Assembly (NCBI RefSeq): GCF_016745235.1
Contig: NZ_JAELVM010000002.1
Location: 806,001 to 870,000, forward strand
Direction of reading: 5' to 3'
Source: Chryseobacterium endalhagicum
GTDB lineage: Bacteria > Bacteroidota > Bacteroidia > Flavobacteriales > Weeksellaceae
Length of the DNA: 64,000 nucleotides
Shown: one piece after another, positions 1 to 9,200 of the stretch
Numbering within the stretch: the stretch's first letter is position 1
Layout of the letters: every line of letters starts with the position of its first letter
Translations under genes and position numbers: made by a program
The notes under the pieces: model-generated
Seen by the model: the letters and a program-made list of their open reading frames with translations, nothing else
Database searches by the model: none
Told to the model about the DNA's origin: nothing

Positions 1-1684
1 TGTTTGAAATATCAATATTAGAAACTACAGGCTGCTCGGAAGCATATACTTTTACCTGCTGTAATGCGATACAGTCTCCGGTTTTCAGTTTAACCCAGTA
101 CGTTCCTACCGCTACATTATTGATAGACTGTGTAGTTGCTCCTGTGCTCCATTCGTAACCGTTGAATCCAGGTCCTGCATCCAATGTGGTCTTATCTTCA
201 ATACAGATGATCTTATCCTGAAGAACACTTGAATAAACAGGGGCAAGTACCGTTAATGTTACCTTGGCAACGGAATAACATCCCTGTGCATTGGATACTT
301 TTACATACACTACACCGGTTGGTGCATCATAGGTTAAGAAATTCAGAATCTCATTGGTTCCGCTTACTGCATCAGCCAGAGATTTATAATATTTTTTAGT
401 AGCGCCTACAACCGTTGTAACTAATGCATTGCTCAGATTGAATGTTCCTATTGAAGGATTTCCTTCATGGAAACAAGCTCTTAAAGAAGAGTCATTTACT
501 GTAACCAAAGGATGGAATTTCAGCGTAATTTCAGCCGTAGCAGTACATCCGAATTCATTCGTTGCCTTTACAAAGATTTTTCCTTCCGCAGATACAAACT
601 GATAGATGGATGGACTTGTAATTTCATTGGTCCCTGCATTCAGGTCAAACATAGTAGGGTAGTACTTTAAAACATGCGCCGGAAGGGCTCCGATCGCAGC
701 TGTCGTAAGATCAAATACTGATGTTCCCGAATAGTTGTTGCTGCAATTCGTCAGCGTGGCATTATTTAAAGTAAAACTGGCGTCCTTGAATTTGAACTTT
801 CCTGTAATGAAACAGCCGTTCATTGGGTTCGTCGGATTGGCAGGGTCCTGATAAACAATTCTGTAATAATAAACTGTTGTAAGGTTTGCTATTTCACTGA
901 CAACAGGATTTCCTCCTGTGATGGCGTCATTCGTATTTTTATGATATGTTACTTTGAAATTCGCACTATTCCCATTAATAATTCCGTTGCTTAGCGAAGT
1001 GAAGTTAAACTGGGTCGTAGGTGAACATACCATTACTTCATTTGGATCTGCAGGGTTAGCTGCCGGAAGTCCCGGGGTCACAAAAGGAAACGGTGCTAAT
1101 GCAGGATCGTTGAATGCAGAACTTAAACTTGCAGTTCCTGTCCAGTTAAGAGAGAATCCATCCGGAGAACTTCTGAAGTTATCCACAATAAGATAATACG
1201 TTTCACCAGCCTGAACGACCATGTGAGGGCTCCATTCATTATTATTTCCTGCGTTTCCGTTGGTATTCGGCGGTGGCGGAGGAGGGATGGTTAATGATAA
1301 ACCTGTATTTCCTGTAGTTGTACCACCGTAGTAATTACATCTAAGCGGTGTTACAAAAATATTGTTGTTGTGCAGAGAAGTACAGCCGTTGGTAGTAGGG
1401 CCATACACTGCGAAATCGTAGTCATCACTATTAACGTTAGGGTCAATAGTAAAAGCCAGCGTTCCTGATGTAGCTGCTGTAAAAGAATACCACACGGAAA
1501 AATGCTCATTGGCGGTGTCACTCAGACAAGAATTCGCACCAATGCCCTCCAGGATATTTCCCGGTCCGGCTGGGGTATAGGAAATATCTGAATTTCCGCA
1601 GATAGATATTGCACTAATACAGTCTGATTGAGCATATAAGATGCGCGAGCAGATGATTAGAAAAACGAGTAATGCTTTTTTCAT
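1..1684 (-). CDS. Large secreted repeat protein, N-terminal part (probable T9SS substrate)
   Basis: About 561 codons are present; the stop lies beyond base 1. The protein begins MKKALLVFLIICSRILYAQ, a clear signal peptide. Residues about 25-190 hold a region with the pattern VWYSFTAATSGTLAFTI and a proline-rich PPPPP stretch, resembling beta-sandwich domains of gliding-associated proteins. Further on, two segments repeat the pattern K-Y-Y...GTNEI...V-Y/F-V-K-x-x-N-x-x-G-C at about 60-80 residue spacing, followed by EWSTGATTQSI, common in Bacteroidota adhesins. Such proteins usually end in a type B T9SS sorting domain, but that end is outside the window, so the T9SS assignment is an inference. 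A TATATTTG box lies 21 bases upstream of the start. Confidence 0.75.
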   Translation of the reverse strand, partial: MKKALLVFLIICSRILYAQSDCISAISICGNSDISYTPAGPGNILEGIGANSCLSDTANEHFSVWYSFTAATSGTLAFTIDPNVNSDDYDFAVYGPTTNGCTSLHNNNIFVTPLRCNYYGGTTTGNTGLSLTIPPPPPPNTNGNAGNNNEWSPHMVVQAGETYYLIVDNFRSSPDGFSLNWTGTASLSSAFNDPALAPFPFVTPGLPAANPADPNEVMVCSPTTQFNFTSLSNGIINGNSANFKVTYHKNTNDAITGGNPVVSEIANLTTVYYYRIVYQDPANPTNPMNGCFITGKFKFKDASFTLNNATLTNCSNNYSGTSVFDLTTAAIGALPAHVLKYYPTMFDLNAGTNEITSPSIYQFVSAEGKIFVKATNEFGCTATAEITLKFHPLVTVNDSSLRACFHEGNPSIGTFNLSNALVTTVVGATKKYYKSLADAVSGTNEILNFLTYDAPTGVVYVKVSNAQGCYSVAKVTLTVLAPVYSSVLQDKIICIEDKTTLDAGPGFNGYEWSTGATTQSINNVAVGTYWVKLKTGDCIALQQVKVYASEQPVVSNIDISN

Positions 1685-1704
1685 AAAGGGGGATTTAAAA
1701 AAGA

Positions 1705-1712
1705 CAAATATA
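1705..1712 (-). promoter_or_regulatory. Putative -7 promoter box (TATATTTG)
   Basis: On the minus strand the sequence reads TATATTTG, a perfect match to the Bacteroidota -7 consensus TAnnTTTG, 20 bases before the start codon of the secreted repeat protein. I see no clear -33 TTG at 17-23 bases upstream. Confidence 0.45.
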
Positions 1713-1775
1713 AAAAATTATTAAAGTTAAATTAAAGTTTTTGTGATATATTTAATAGAATCAGCATATTATTGT

Positions 1776-3011
1776 CTAATAATTCATTTTCCTCAGCTTG
1801 GGATTTGTACCAGCCACGAGAAGAGCAACGAGTACCGTCATGCTTCCCCCAAACACCACAGACCGCACTACGCCTAATAATTTTGCCATCAGTCCGCTTT
1901 CAAACTGCCCCATTTCATTGCTGGACATGATGAATATAGAATTCACGCTCAGTACACGCCCTCTGATATGATCCGGAGTTTTAAGCTGGACAATAGTTCC
2001 GCGGATCACCACAGAAATACCGTCAAGCATTCCGCTCATCACCAGGAATATAAACGACAACCAGTATAGTTTAGACAGTCCGAAACCAATGATGCAGAGC
2101 CCGAATCCTGCCACCACAGCCAGAAGAATTTTTCCTTGATTCTTTCTTAAAGGAACCAGAGCGAGAATTGTGATGATACACATAGACCCTATATCAGAAG
2201 CCGCATTCAGCAGTCCGAAACCTTCCGCACCCGCATCTAGAATATCCGTAGCAAATACCGGAATCATAGCTACCGCACCCCCGAACAGAACCGCAAACAT
2301 ATCAAGGCATAAAGCCCCAAGAATTTCTTTTGTTTTAAAAATATAGGAAATTCCTTCACGCATGCTTTCCATAACTTTTACATTCTCCTTTTTGTGTTCC
2401 GAATGCTGCTGTTTAAGCTGCCAGAAAAATAATGATGCAATAAATATCAATGAAATAATCACAATGAGGGTCCATTTTACCCCGAAGTAACCAATAAGGA
2501 GCCCGCCGGCCGCATGCCCGCATACCGAAGAGATAAGAAATGCAGCCTGATTAAGCGTTATCGCGTTCGGTAAATTTTCTTTCTTTACAATTTTAGGAAT
2601 CATAGAAGGAACGATAGGCCCGATAAAAGCTCTCGCAATTCCCGTGAAAAAAATAACCCCATAGATGTAATAAGTGATCTCGTGTCCGTTGAAATGCATC
2701 TCCACATTGAAAAAAGCAGGAATCAGAAGCAGACCGATCAGGAAGATATAAGCATAATTACAGATCAGCAGCAGCCTCTTTTTTTCATTCATATCAATTA
2801 CATGACCCGCATACAAAGCACAGCTTACCGCCGGAATTACCTCTGAAAGCCCGATCAGGCCTATGGAAAACGGATCTTTTGTTAATTGATATACCCACCA
2901 TCCCAATAAAGTAGCAAGCATTCTGAAGGCTAAAACAATAAAAAATCTTCCCGTAAGAAGATTCCTGAATTCAACATTTTGCAATGTTTTTAACGGCGTA
3001 AAAGAAATCAT
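1776..3011 (-). CDS. MFS transporter, enterobactin-exporter-like
   Basis: A 411-residue polytopic inner-membrane protein with about twelve hydrophobic segments, a major facilitator of the MFS_3/EntS-like type that usually exports small molecules. Visible signatures are the N-terminal membrane pair around LLTGRFFIVLAFRMLATLLG, the loop DPFSIGLIGLSEVIPA, and the late loop TPDHIRGRVLSVNSIF, where the RGR motif is typical of this family. The frame can be extended to a TTG two codons earlier, but the ATG at 3011 gives the usual MISFTPLK start. The start lies immediately behind a terminator hairpin, so the gene must have its own promoter or rely on readthrough. The substrate cannot be read from the sequence. 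Confidence 0.85.
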   Translation of the reverse strand: MISFTPLKTLQNVEFRNLLTGRFFIVLAFRMLATLLGWWVYQLTKDPFSIGLIGLSEVIPAVSCALYAGHVIDMNEKKRLLLICNYAYIFLIGLLLIPAFFNVEMHFNGHEITYYIYGVIFFTGIARAFIGPIVPSMIPKIVKKENLPNAITLNQAAFLISSVCGHAAGGLLIGYFGVKWTLIVIISLIFIASLFFWQLKQQHSEHKKENVKVMESMREGISYIFKTKEILGALCLDMFAVLFGGAVAMIPVFATDILDAGAEGFGLLNAASDIGSMCIITILALVPLRKNQGKILLAVVAGFGLCIIGFGLSKLYWLSFIFLVMSGMLDGISVVIRGTIVQLKTPDHIRGRVLSVNSIFIMSSNEMGQFESGLMAKLLGVVRSVVFGGSMTVLVALLVAGTNPKLRKMNY

Positions 3012-3015
3012 GCAC

Positions 3016-3044
3016 AAAAATAGCCCTAAAAATTCATTTAGGGC
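3016..3044 (-). terminator. Rho-independent terminator
   Basis: On the minus strand GCCCTAAA, a 6-base loop and TTTAGGGC form a perfect 8-bp stem followed by TATTTTT. It lies about 60 bases after the stop of the small lipoprotein gene, which it probably ends, and just ahead of the MFS gene. Confidence 0.75.
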
Positions 3045-3104
3045 CGTTTATATACTGTTTTTTCAAATGATAAATCAAATAGGTGCCGAAAGATAAAATC
3101 TATT

Positions 3105-3467
3105 TTAGTCGGCTCTCAGTGAGCTGATCACAATAGCCGCAACACCTGCTGCTCCAATCACGGTAGCACCTGCTGTTACTCTTGCTTTGGATCTGTCTTT
3201 TACCGCAGCCACATTAGCTTTTGGAATTATCACCTCCGTACTGTCTTTTTTACCGGCAGTTCCGATAAGGTTTTCACCGTCGGTATTTCGGAATAGCATC
3301 TTTTGTTTTGGAGAACCATCTTTCATGGTAACAACATATATTTTTCCAGCTTGAAGATTAGAATAATTATTTTTTGAAACGTCCTCGCTGTACTTTGTGG
3401 TAGCGCAGGATGAAATCACAAATAAAGATGTTAGTAAAGATGATTTTAAAAGTACAGATGCTCTCAT
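3105..3467 (-). CDS. Small lipoprotein, function unknown
   Basis: 120 residues. The N-terminus has a hydrophobic segment ending in the lipobox VISSC-ATT (Cys about 21), so it should be exported and lipidated. The middle (residues 40-90) looks like a compact beta domain with alternating hydrophobic strands (KIYVVTMKDG, STEVIIPKANVAAVKD). It ends in a short hydrophobic Gly/Ala-rich segment (TAGATVIGAAGVAAIVI) that could insert in or lie on a membrane. It is monocistronic, with its own -7 box and terminator. I do not recognise the family beyond similar small flavobacterial lipoproteins. Confidence 0.75.
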   Translation of the reverse strand: MRASVLLKSSLLTSLFVISSCATTKYSEDVSKNNYSNLQAGKIYVVTMKDGSPKQKMLFRNTDGENLIGTAGKKDSTEVIIPKANVAAVKDRSKARVTAGATVIGAAGVAAIVISSLRAD

Positions 3468-3485
3468 TATTATTTTTTATTTTTC

Positions 3486-3493
3486 CAAATTTA
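3486..3493 (-). promoter_or_regulatory. Putative -7 promoter box (TAAATTTG)
   Basis: Minus strand TAAATTTG, 19 bases ahead of the lipoprotein start. It matches TAnnTTTG exactly. No clear -33 TTG is seen. Confidence 0.45.
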
Positions 3494-3536
3494 TAATTTT
3501 TTTCGAATATATGTTTTTTGAATTGAAAAAATATCT

Positions 3537-5036
3537 TTAAAGTTTGTAAATTTCTAATAGATCTGCAATTTTTCTGTCGTTCGCAAGTCTCGGTGTTTTG
3601 TTCTGCCCGCCCAGTTTACCCTGAGATTTTGCATACTCATGGAAAGCATTCTTTTTCAGTCCCGTGATCTGAAGCTGCTGAAGAATATTTCCTGTAATGA
3701 GGTCATCATAGTAAGTATTTCTCTCACGAAGCTGTTGGTCCAGTTCATTTCTGAATGATTCTAAATTTTCAGGTTCCTTTTCAAATTCTATCAGCCATTC
3801 ATGATATGGAAGGCCTTCCGTAGGATTAACCTGAGGGGCAAGATGAAATTCTGTGATCTGGGCCGGATGTTTTTCCAGAGTGGCTTTCATCGCTTCCTCC
3901 ACCTCAAAAGCAATCACATGTTCCCCAAAAGCTGAGGTGAAATGCTTAGTCCTTCCGCTTACCAGAATCCGGAAGGGATCTTTATCGATAAACCTTACCA
4001 CATCTCCTATTGAATAAGCCCACAAACCGGAATTCGTTGTCAGGATCAGAGCATAATCTTTGTTGAGCTCCACCTCTTTTAACGTTAATCTTGATGCTCC
4101 GGGCTTGCCATATTCTTCCAGTGGAATAAATTCATAGAAAATTCCATGATGGGTTAAAAGAAGAAGCCCTTCTTTGGTATAGTCATCCTGGAATGCAAAA
4201 AAGCCTTCAGATGCAGGAAATGTCTGGATAATATCAACTTTTCCACCCAGCAGATCCTCCATTTTATCCCGGTAAGGTTCATAATTTACGCCTCCGGTAA
4301 CCAGCAGCTGCAGATTAGGGAAAAGCTGTTTGATCTTTTTGCCATATTTTTCCGTAAGTTTTTCAAAATACATCACTAGCCACGGCGGAATCCCTGAAAT
4401 CAGGGTCATATTTTCATGTTCCGTTTCTTCAATGATTTTATCCACTTTGGCTTCCCAATCCTCCATAACGTTTGTTTCCCAGCTTGGAAGACGGTTTTTC
4501 TGAAGATAAGCAGGGATATGATGTGCCACAATTCCGGAAAGGCGGCCGGTTTTTATCCCGAAAACCTCTTCCATCTCAGGACTTCCCTGAAGAAAGATCA
4601 TTTTTCCGTTCACGAAATCCGCATTGTTTTTCTGGGCGATATAATGAAATAAGGCACTTTGAGCTCCCGCGATCTGAAACGGCATCCCTTCTTTTGAAAT
4701 AGGAATATATTTTGAACCTGAAGTGGTGCCGGAAGTCTTGGCAAAATATTCAGGCGTTTCAGTCCAGAGAATATTGGCCTGCCCTTTCTTTACCCTTTCT
4801 ATATAAGGTTTTAAATCTTCGTAATCGGCAACGGGTACTTTTTCCTGGAATTCTTTTACAGATTGAATGTTTTCAAAATCATGCTCCCTTCCGAACAGGG
4901 TTTTCTGAGCCGTTTTTACCAAATAAAGTAAAAGAGCCTCCTGATTTTTCTCTGAGTTTTTTTTGAATTCCGCGGTTTTCTGAACATGTTTTTTTGCCCA
5001 GACCAGCGCCGCATTTTTCTTGAAGAAATTTAACAT
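3537..5036 (-). CDS. GH3-family acyl-acid-amido synthetase-like protein
   Basis: 499 residues, full length for the GH3 family, a branch of the adenylate-forming enzymes. In plants GH3 proteins join acyl acids such as jasmonate or auxin to amino acids. Bacterial members are common in Bacteroidota, but their substrates are not established. The nucleotide-binding loop is at residues 99-112 (AKTSGTTSGSKYIP), followed by VTGGVNYEPY and ASEGFFAF (the motif 2 region). Near residue 340, WAYSIGDVVRF matches the conserved Y-x-x-GD-V motif. No signal peptide is present, so it should be cytoplasmic. The -7 box is only four bases upstream of the ATG, which would make a nearly leaderless message. No terminator is seen after it. 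Confidence 0.88.
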   Translation of the reverse strand: MLNFFKKNAALVWAKKHVQKTAEFKKNSEKNQEALLLYLVKTAQKTLFGREHDFENIQSVKEFQEKVPVADYEDLKPYIERVKKGQANILWTETPEYFAKTSGTTSGSKYIPISKEGMPFQIAGAQSALFHYIAQKNNADFVNGKMIFLQGSPEMEEVFGIKTGRLSGIVAHHIPAYLQKNRLPSWETNVMEDWEAKVDKIIEETEHENMTLISGIPPWLVMYFEKLTEKYGKKIKQLFPNLQLLVTGGVNYEPYRDKMEDLLGGKVDIIQTFPASEGFFAFQDDYTKEGLLLLTHHGIFYEFIPLEEYGKPGASRLTLKEVELNKDYALILTTNSGLWAYSIGDVVRFIDKDPFRILVSGRTKHFTSAFGEHVIAFEVEEAMKATLEKHPAQITEFHLAPQVNPTEGLPYHEWLIEFEKEPENLESFRNELDQQLRERNTYYDDLITGNILQQLQITGLKKNAFHEYAKSQGKLGGQNKTPRLANDRKIADLLEIYKL

Positions 5037-5040
5037 GCCT

Positions 5041-5048
5041 CAAATTTA
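5041..5048 (-). promoter_or_regulatory. Putative -7 promoter box (TAAATTTG) very close to start
   Basis: Minus strand TAAATTTG ends only four bases before the GH3 start codon. A transcript starting about seven bases later would begin at or inside the ATG, so either the message is leaderless or this box is a chance match. Confidence 0.3.
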
Positions 5049-5093
5049 TAAATAAGTATACAATATGAAATCATTTTCATCAGGATATGCCAC

Positions 5094-5123
5094 AAAAAAA
5101 CCGGCGAATGAGTTTCACCGGTT
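5094..5123 (-). terminator. Rho-independent terminator
   Basis: On the minus strand AACCGGTGAAA...TTCGCCGGTT forms a stem with one mismatch, followed by a run of T (bases 5100-5094). It lies just after the stop of the 82-residue repeat protein. Confidence 0.75.
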
Positions 5124-5165
5124 CTTCGAAATTTGATTATGAAAATAACAACTATATGTTAAAGT

Positions 5166-5414
5166 TTACTTGTTTTCCTTGTACCTCTTGTCTGGAGTGC
5201 CGTCTTTTTTCAGCTTTTTGTTGTCTTTGTATCTTTTATCCGGCGTTCCGTCCTTTTTCATTTTGGCTGCGGGTTTGGCGGTTTTGGCTTCAGGAGCTTT
5301 TACAGCTGTTTTCGTAGTATGATGAGGGGCTGCAGGACTTGCAGGAGCAGTCTGCTGGGCGGTGGCAAATCCTAGTCCTATGGCTAGTGATAGTGCTGTT
5401 AATAATTTTTTCAT
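5166..5414 (-). CDS. Small exported protein with tandem KKDGTPDKRYK repeats
   Basis: 82 residues: a signal peptide (MKKLLTALSLAIGLGFATAQ, cleavage after about residue 19), an Ala/Pro/Lys-rich linker, then two copies of a 15-residue unit with the core KKDGTPDKRYK at residues about 52-66 and 68-82. The unit is very basic, so the mature protein is a small cationic periplasmic or surface peptide. The two copies share the amino-acid core but differ at many synonymous positions, which suggests an old duplication kept at the protein level. Similar peptides occur in flavobacterial genomes without known function. It stands alone, with a terminator after it. Confidence 0.7.
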   Translation of the reverse strand: MKKLLTALSLAIGLGFATAQQTAPASPAAPHHTTKTAVKAPEAKTAKPAAKMKKDGTPDKRYKDNKKLKKDGTPDKRYKENK

Positions 5415-5539
5415 GAGGTGTACTGTTTGTTTTTTGTTATGTAAAGGTATACAAAAAACGGGCTGAAAATCTTCTGTTTACAACCTTAACTAAAGTTTAT
5501 TACTGCTTAAAAAAAACTTAAAACCACCTGCCGTGAAAT

Positions 5540-5575
5540 AAAAAAGCCTGCTCTCATTTTTGAGACCAGGCTTTT
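5540..5575 (-). terminator. Rho-independent terminator
   Basis: On the minus strand AAAAGCCTG-GTCTCA, a short A-rich loop, then TGAGAG-CAGGCTTTTTT form a long stem with a T run. It follows the stop of the 130-residue lipoprotein by about 20 bases. It is nearly symmetric and could also act on the plus strand. Confidence 0.8.
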
Positions 5576-5597
5576 AATATAGGTAAGATAGTTGATT

Positions 5598-5990
5598 TTA
5601 ACGTGTACAGTTGGCTGTCCAGGTTTTACCATCCTTATTATAAAGGATTTTCAGATCATTGTTATCAATTCTGATATAAGAAGTAGCTGTACCTCCTACC
5701 ATAACAAGAACATTGTCTCCCTGCTGCTGGAATTCAACCCCGTTAAGATCCGGAATACCGTTCGAGAATGCGAAGTTGTATTTTGTACCGCTCGCAATTT
5801 TTGTTACAAAAACACTTCCGTTATCTGTACTGTTATTGGTAGATCCGTCGTTGTAAGAAATACTTCCTTTATACGTTCCTGCGAAGAAATCATTGTTTAC
5901 AGGGTCATCATCCTTACTGCATGAGGCAAAAGATAATGTGGTGACAAACACCAGCATTAAAATTCCTAAAATTCTGATTGCTTTTTTCAT
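5598..5990 (-). CDS. Lipoprotein, function unknown
   Basis: 130 residues. A hydrophobic leader ends in the lipobox SFASC at Cys 24, and the acidic SKDDD directly after the Cys is the typical Bacteroidota lipoprotein export signal for surface display. The rest reads as a small beta-rich domain (FAGTYKGSISYNDGS, YNFAFSNGIPDLNGVEF, TSYIRIDNNDLKILY), resembling the small lipocalin-like or DUF domains seen in many flavobacterial lipoproteins; I cannot assign a family with certainty. A single gene ending at a strong terminator. Confidence 0.75.
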   Translation of the reverse strand: MKKAIRILGILMLVFVTTLSFASCSKDDDPVNNDFFAGTYKGSISYNDGSTNNSTDNGSVFVTKIASGTKYNFAFSNGIPDLNGVEFQQQGDNVLVMVGGTATSYIRIDNNDLKILYNKDGKTWTANCTR

Positions 5991-6174
5991 AATATTATTT
6001 CTTTAAAAAGTTTGATAAGGTGGAATTTCCAAACACTATGCCATGCGGTAAAATCGTTATTTATTTAACTTTTAATTAAATAAATTGGTAAAAAATTAAG
6101 ATTTGGGTATTTATTAGTTAATTTATTTGAGTTTTTGATAAATTACACTTTCTTCCAAAAGAAAAATATATCCT

Positions 6175-6182
6175 TATCTTTG
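6175..6182 (+). promoter_or_regulatory. Putative -7 promoter box of mfd (TATCTTTG)
   Basis: TATCTTTG matches TAnnTTTG exactly and lies 63 bases before the mfd ATG. No clear -33 TTG is seen at the expected spacing. Confidence 0.4.
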
Positions 6183-6245
6183 TGATAAGCAAACGGTTTC
6201 GGAACACTCCCGAAATCGCTTTTGTCGTTTATACCCTTATTATTT

Positions 6246-9200
6246 ATGCAGCTAAAACCCATTCACGAAAAGTTTCTTCCCGATCTGCTACAAAAGGAAT
6301 TTGGCAAAGAGATTTTTACCCAGTTAGAAAATAACCAGCATATTTCTGTGAAAGGAAGCGCAGGTTCGTCGGTTTCCATATTTGTTGCCGAGCTTTTTCT
6401 GACTCAAAAGAAAACCATTCTTTATCTGGTAGACGACAAAGAGGATGCCCTGTATGCCAATACGGAGATGGAAGATCTGCTTGGAAAAGATAAGGTGCTG
6501 TATTTTCCGGCGACCCATCTTGAACCTTATCAGGTGGAGAAAACACAGAATGCCAATCTGGTTCTTCGTACAGAGGTTTTAAATAAGATCAATTCCGGGA
6601 AATCACCCAAAGTTATTGTGGCCTATGCCGGAGCTTTATCCGAAAAGGTATTGAAAAAAGAAGATTTCAAAGCGATTTCGCATCATATAAAAGTAGGCGA
6701 CCAGCTGGATTTTGATTTTGTGGATGAGCTTCTGAATCATTATAATTTCCAGCAGGCAGATTTCGTTTCCGAGCCCGGAGAATTTTCAGTCCGTGGCGGA
6801 ATTGTGGATGTGTTCTCATATTCCCACGAAAAACCATACCGTCTTACCTTTTTTGGAAATGAAGTGGAAAGCATTAAAACCTTTGATATAGAAACGCAGC
6901 TTTCCGTAGATAAGGTAAAGGACTTTCAGCTGGTTTCCAATATGAATTTTTCAGTAACGGGAACCCGTGTTTCCCTGTTGCAGCTTCTGCCGAAAGAAAG
7001 CTTTGTGGTTTCAAGAAACGGTGCTGTAGGTATGCAGAAAATGAGAAGCTTTTACGAAAGATCACTCGAAAAATATAAGACTTTAAATAAAGATATTGCC
7101 CACAGAACGCCTCAGGAGCTTTTTATTTCCGATCAGGACTTTTTATTTGATTTTAAGAAATTTAAAACAATAGATTTTGCAGGGATTGCCATTGAAGGAC
7201 TGAAGGAGATTAAAGAAATAAAAGCAGAGCAGCTTCCACAGCCTTCTTTCCATAAAAACTTTGAACTGCTGATAGAAGACCTTGAAGAAAAGCAGAACGA
7301 TGGTTTTGATACCTGGATCTCTTTTTCAACGGAAAAACAAAAGGAAAGACTGGAATCTATATTTGAAGAACTGGAGCATCAGCTGCCTTTTAAAAGCTTC
7401 AAATCTGAACTCCATGAAGGGTTTGTTGACAACGGCCATAAAATTCTGGTCTATACAGATCACCAGATCTTCGACCGTTATCAGAGATATAAAGCCAAAA
7501 ATACCTTTGCAAAATCCGAACAGCTTACTCTGAAAGATCTGATGTCTCTGAAAATTGGGGATTATATTGCCCATATTGATCACGGAATCGGAAAATTTAT
7601 GGGCCTTGTGAAAGTGAATAATGACGGAAAAGTACAGGAATGTTTTAAGCTGACGTATAAAAATGGTGACTTATTATATGTAAGCATCCATTCACTTCAT
7701 AAAATTTCGAAATTTAACGGTCCGGACGGAAAAGAGGTTGTTTTAAGCAAGCTGGGCTCTCCGGCATGGAAATCATTGAAACAGAAAACGAAAGCAAAAG
7801 TAAAACAGATTGCCTTCGACCTTATAAGACTGTACGCGGAAAGGAAAACCGCAAAAGGCTTCTCATATACCCCGGATTCCTATCTGCAGAATGAGCTGGA
7901 AGCCAGTTTTATTTACGAAGATACACCGGATCAGGAAAAAGCAACCATTGACGTGAAAAAGGATATGGAGGCAGATACGGTAATGGACAGACTGGTTTGC
8001 GGCGATGTAGGATTCGGTAAAACGGAAGTGGCAATTCGTGCGGCATTCAAGGCGGCTACTGATGGAAAACAGGTCGCTGTACTGGTTCCTACCACAATTC
8101 TTGCATTTCAGCATTACAGAAGTTTCAAGGAAAGGCTGAAAGATTTTCCGGTGAATGTTTCTTACGTCAACAGATTCAGAACGGCCAAGCAGAAAGCGGA
8201 AGCCCTGGATGGTCTTAAAAACGGAAAAGTAGATATTATTATAGGAACGCACCAGCTGGTAAGCAGCTCAGTGAAATTCAAAGATCTGGGATTGCTGATC
8301 ATAGATGAGGAACATAAATTCGGCGTTTCCGTGAAAGACAAGCTGAAAACCCTCAAAAATAACGTGGATACGCTTACGTTGACCGCTACACCCATTCCGA
8401 GAACGCTTCAGTTTTCCCTGATGGCAGCAAGAGACCTTTCCGTAATCAAAACACCGCCACCAAACAGGCAGCCTGTAGATACCCAATTAATAGGTTTTAA
8501 TGAAGAAATTCTCAGAGATGCGGTTTCTTATGAACTTCAGAGGGATGGGCAGGTGTATTTTATTAATAACAGAATTGAAAATCTTAAAGATATTGCCGGG
8601 CTTATCCAGAGACTGGTTCCGGATGCAAGAGTGATCACAGGCCACGGACAAATGGAAGGCAAGCAGCTGGAAAAAAATGTCCTTGATTTTATGGAAGGCA
8701 AATACGACGTTCTTGTTTCTACGACCATCGTTGAAAGTGGGGTAGACGTGCCTAATGCCAATACCATATTTATCAATGATGCACAGAGATTTGGAATGGC
8801 AGACCTTCACCAGATGAGGGGAAGGGTAGGACGAAGCAACAGGAAAGCGTTCTGTTACCTGATCACGCCTCCGTATGATATGATGACTTCCGATGCCAGA
8901 AAACGTCTTGAAGCCATTGAGCAGTTTTCTGATCTCGGAAGCGGTTTCCAGATTGCCATGAAAGATCTTGAGATCCGGGGTGCGGGAGATCTTCTTGGAG
9001 CAGAACAAAGCGGATTTATCAATGAAATGGGCTTCGAGACTTATCAGAAACTGATGCAGGAAGCTCTGGAGGAATTGAAAGATGATGCGGATTTCGAAAA
9101 CTTATTTGATAATGAAGAGGACAGACAGAAGCTTTTCAAATCTGTCAAGGATGTGAATATTGATACGGATCTCGAGCTGATGCTTCCGGATTTCTATATT

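Noticed and set aside
8487..9008. Long open frame opposite mfd
   Set aside because: It lies wholly inside the conserved helicase region of mfd and has no leader, domain or promoter; an antisense shadow.
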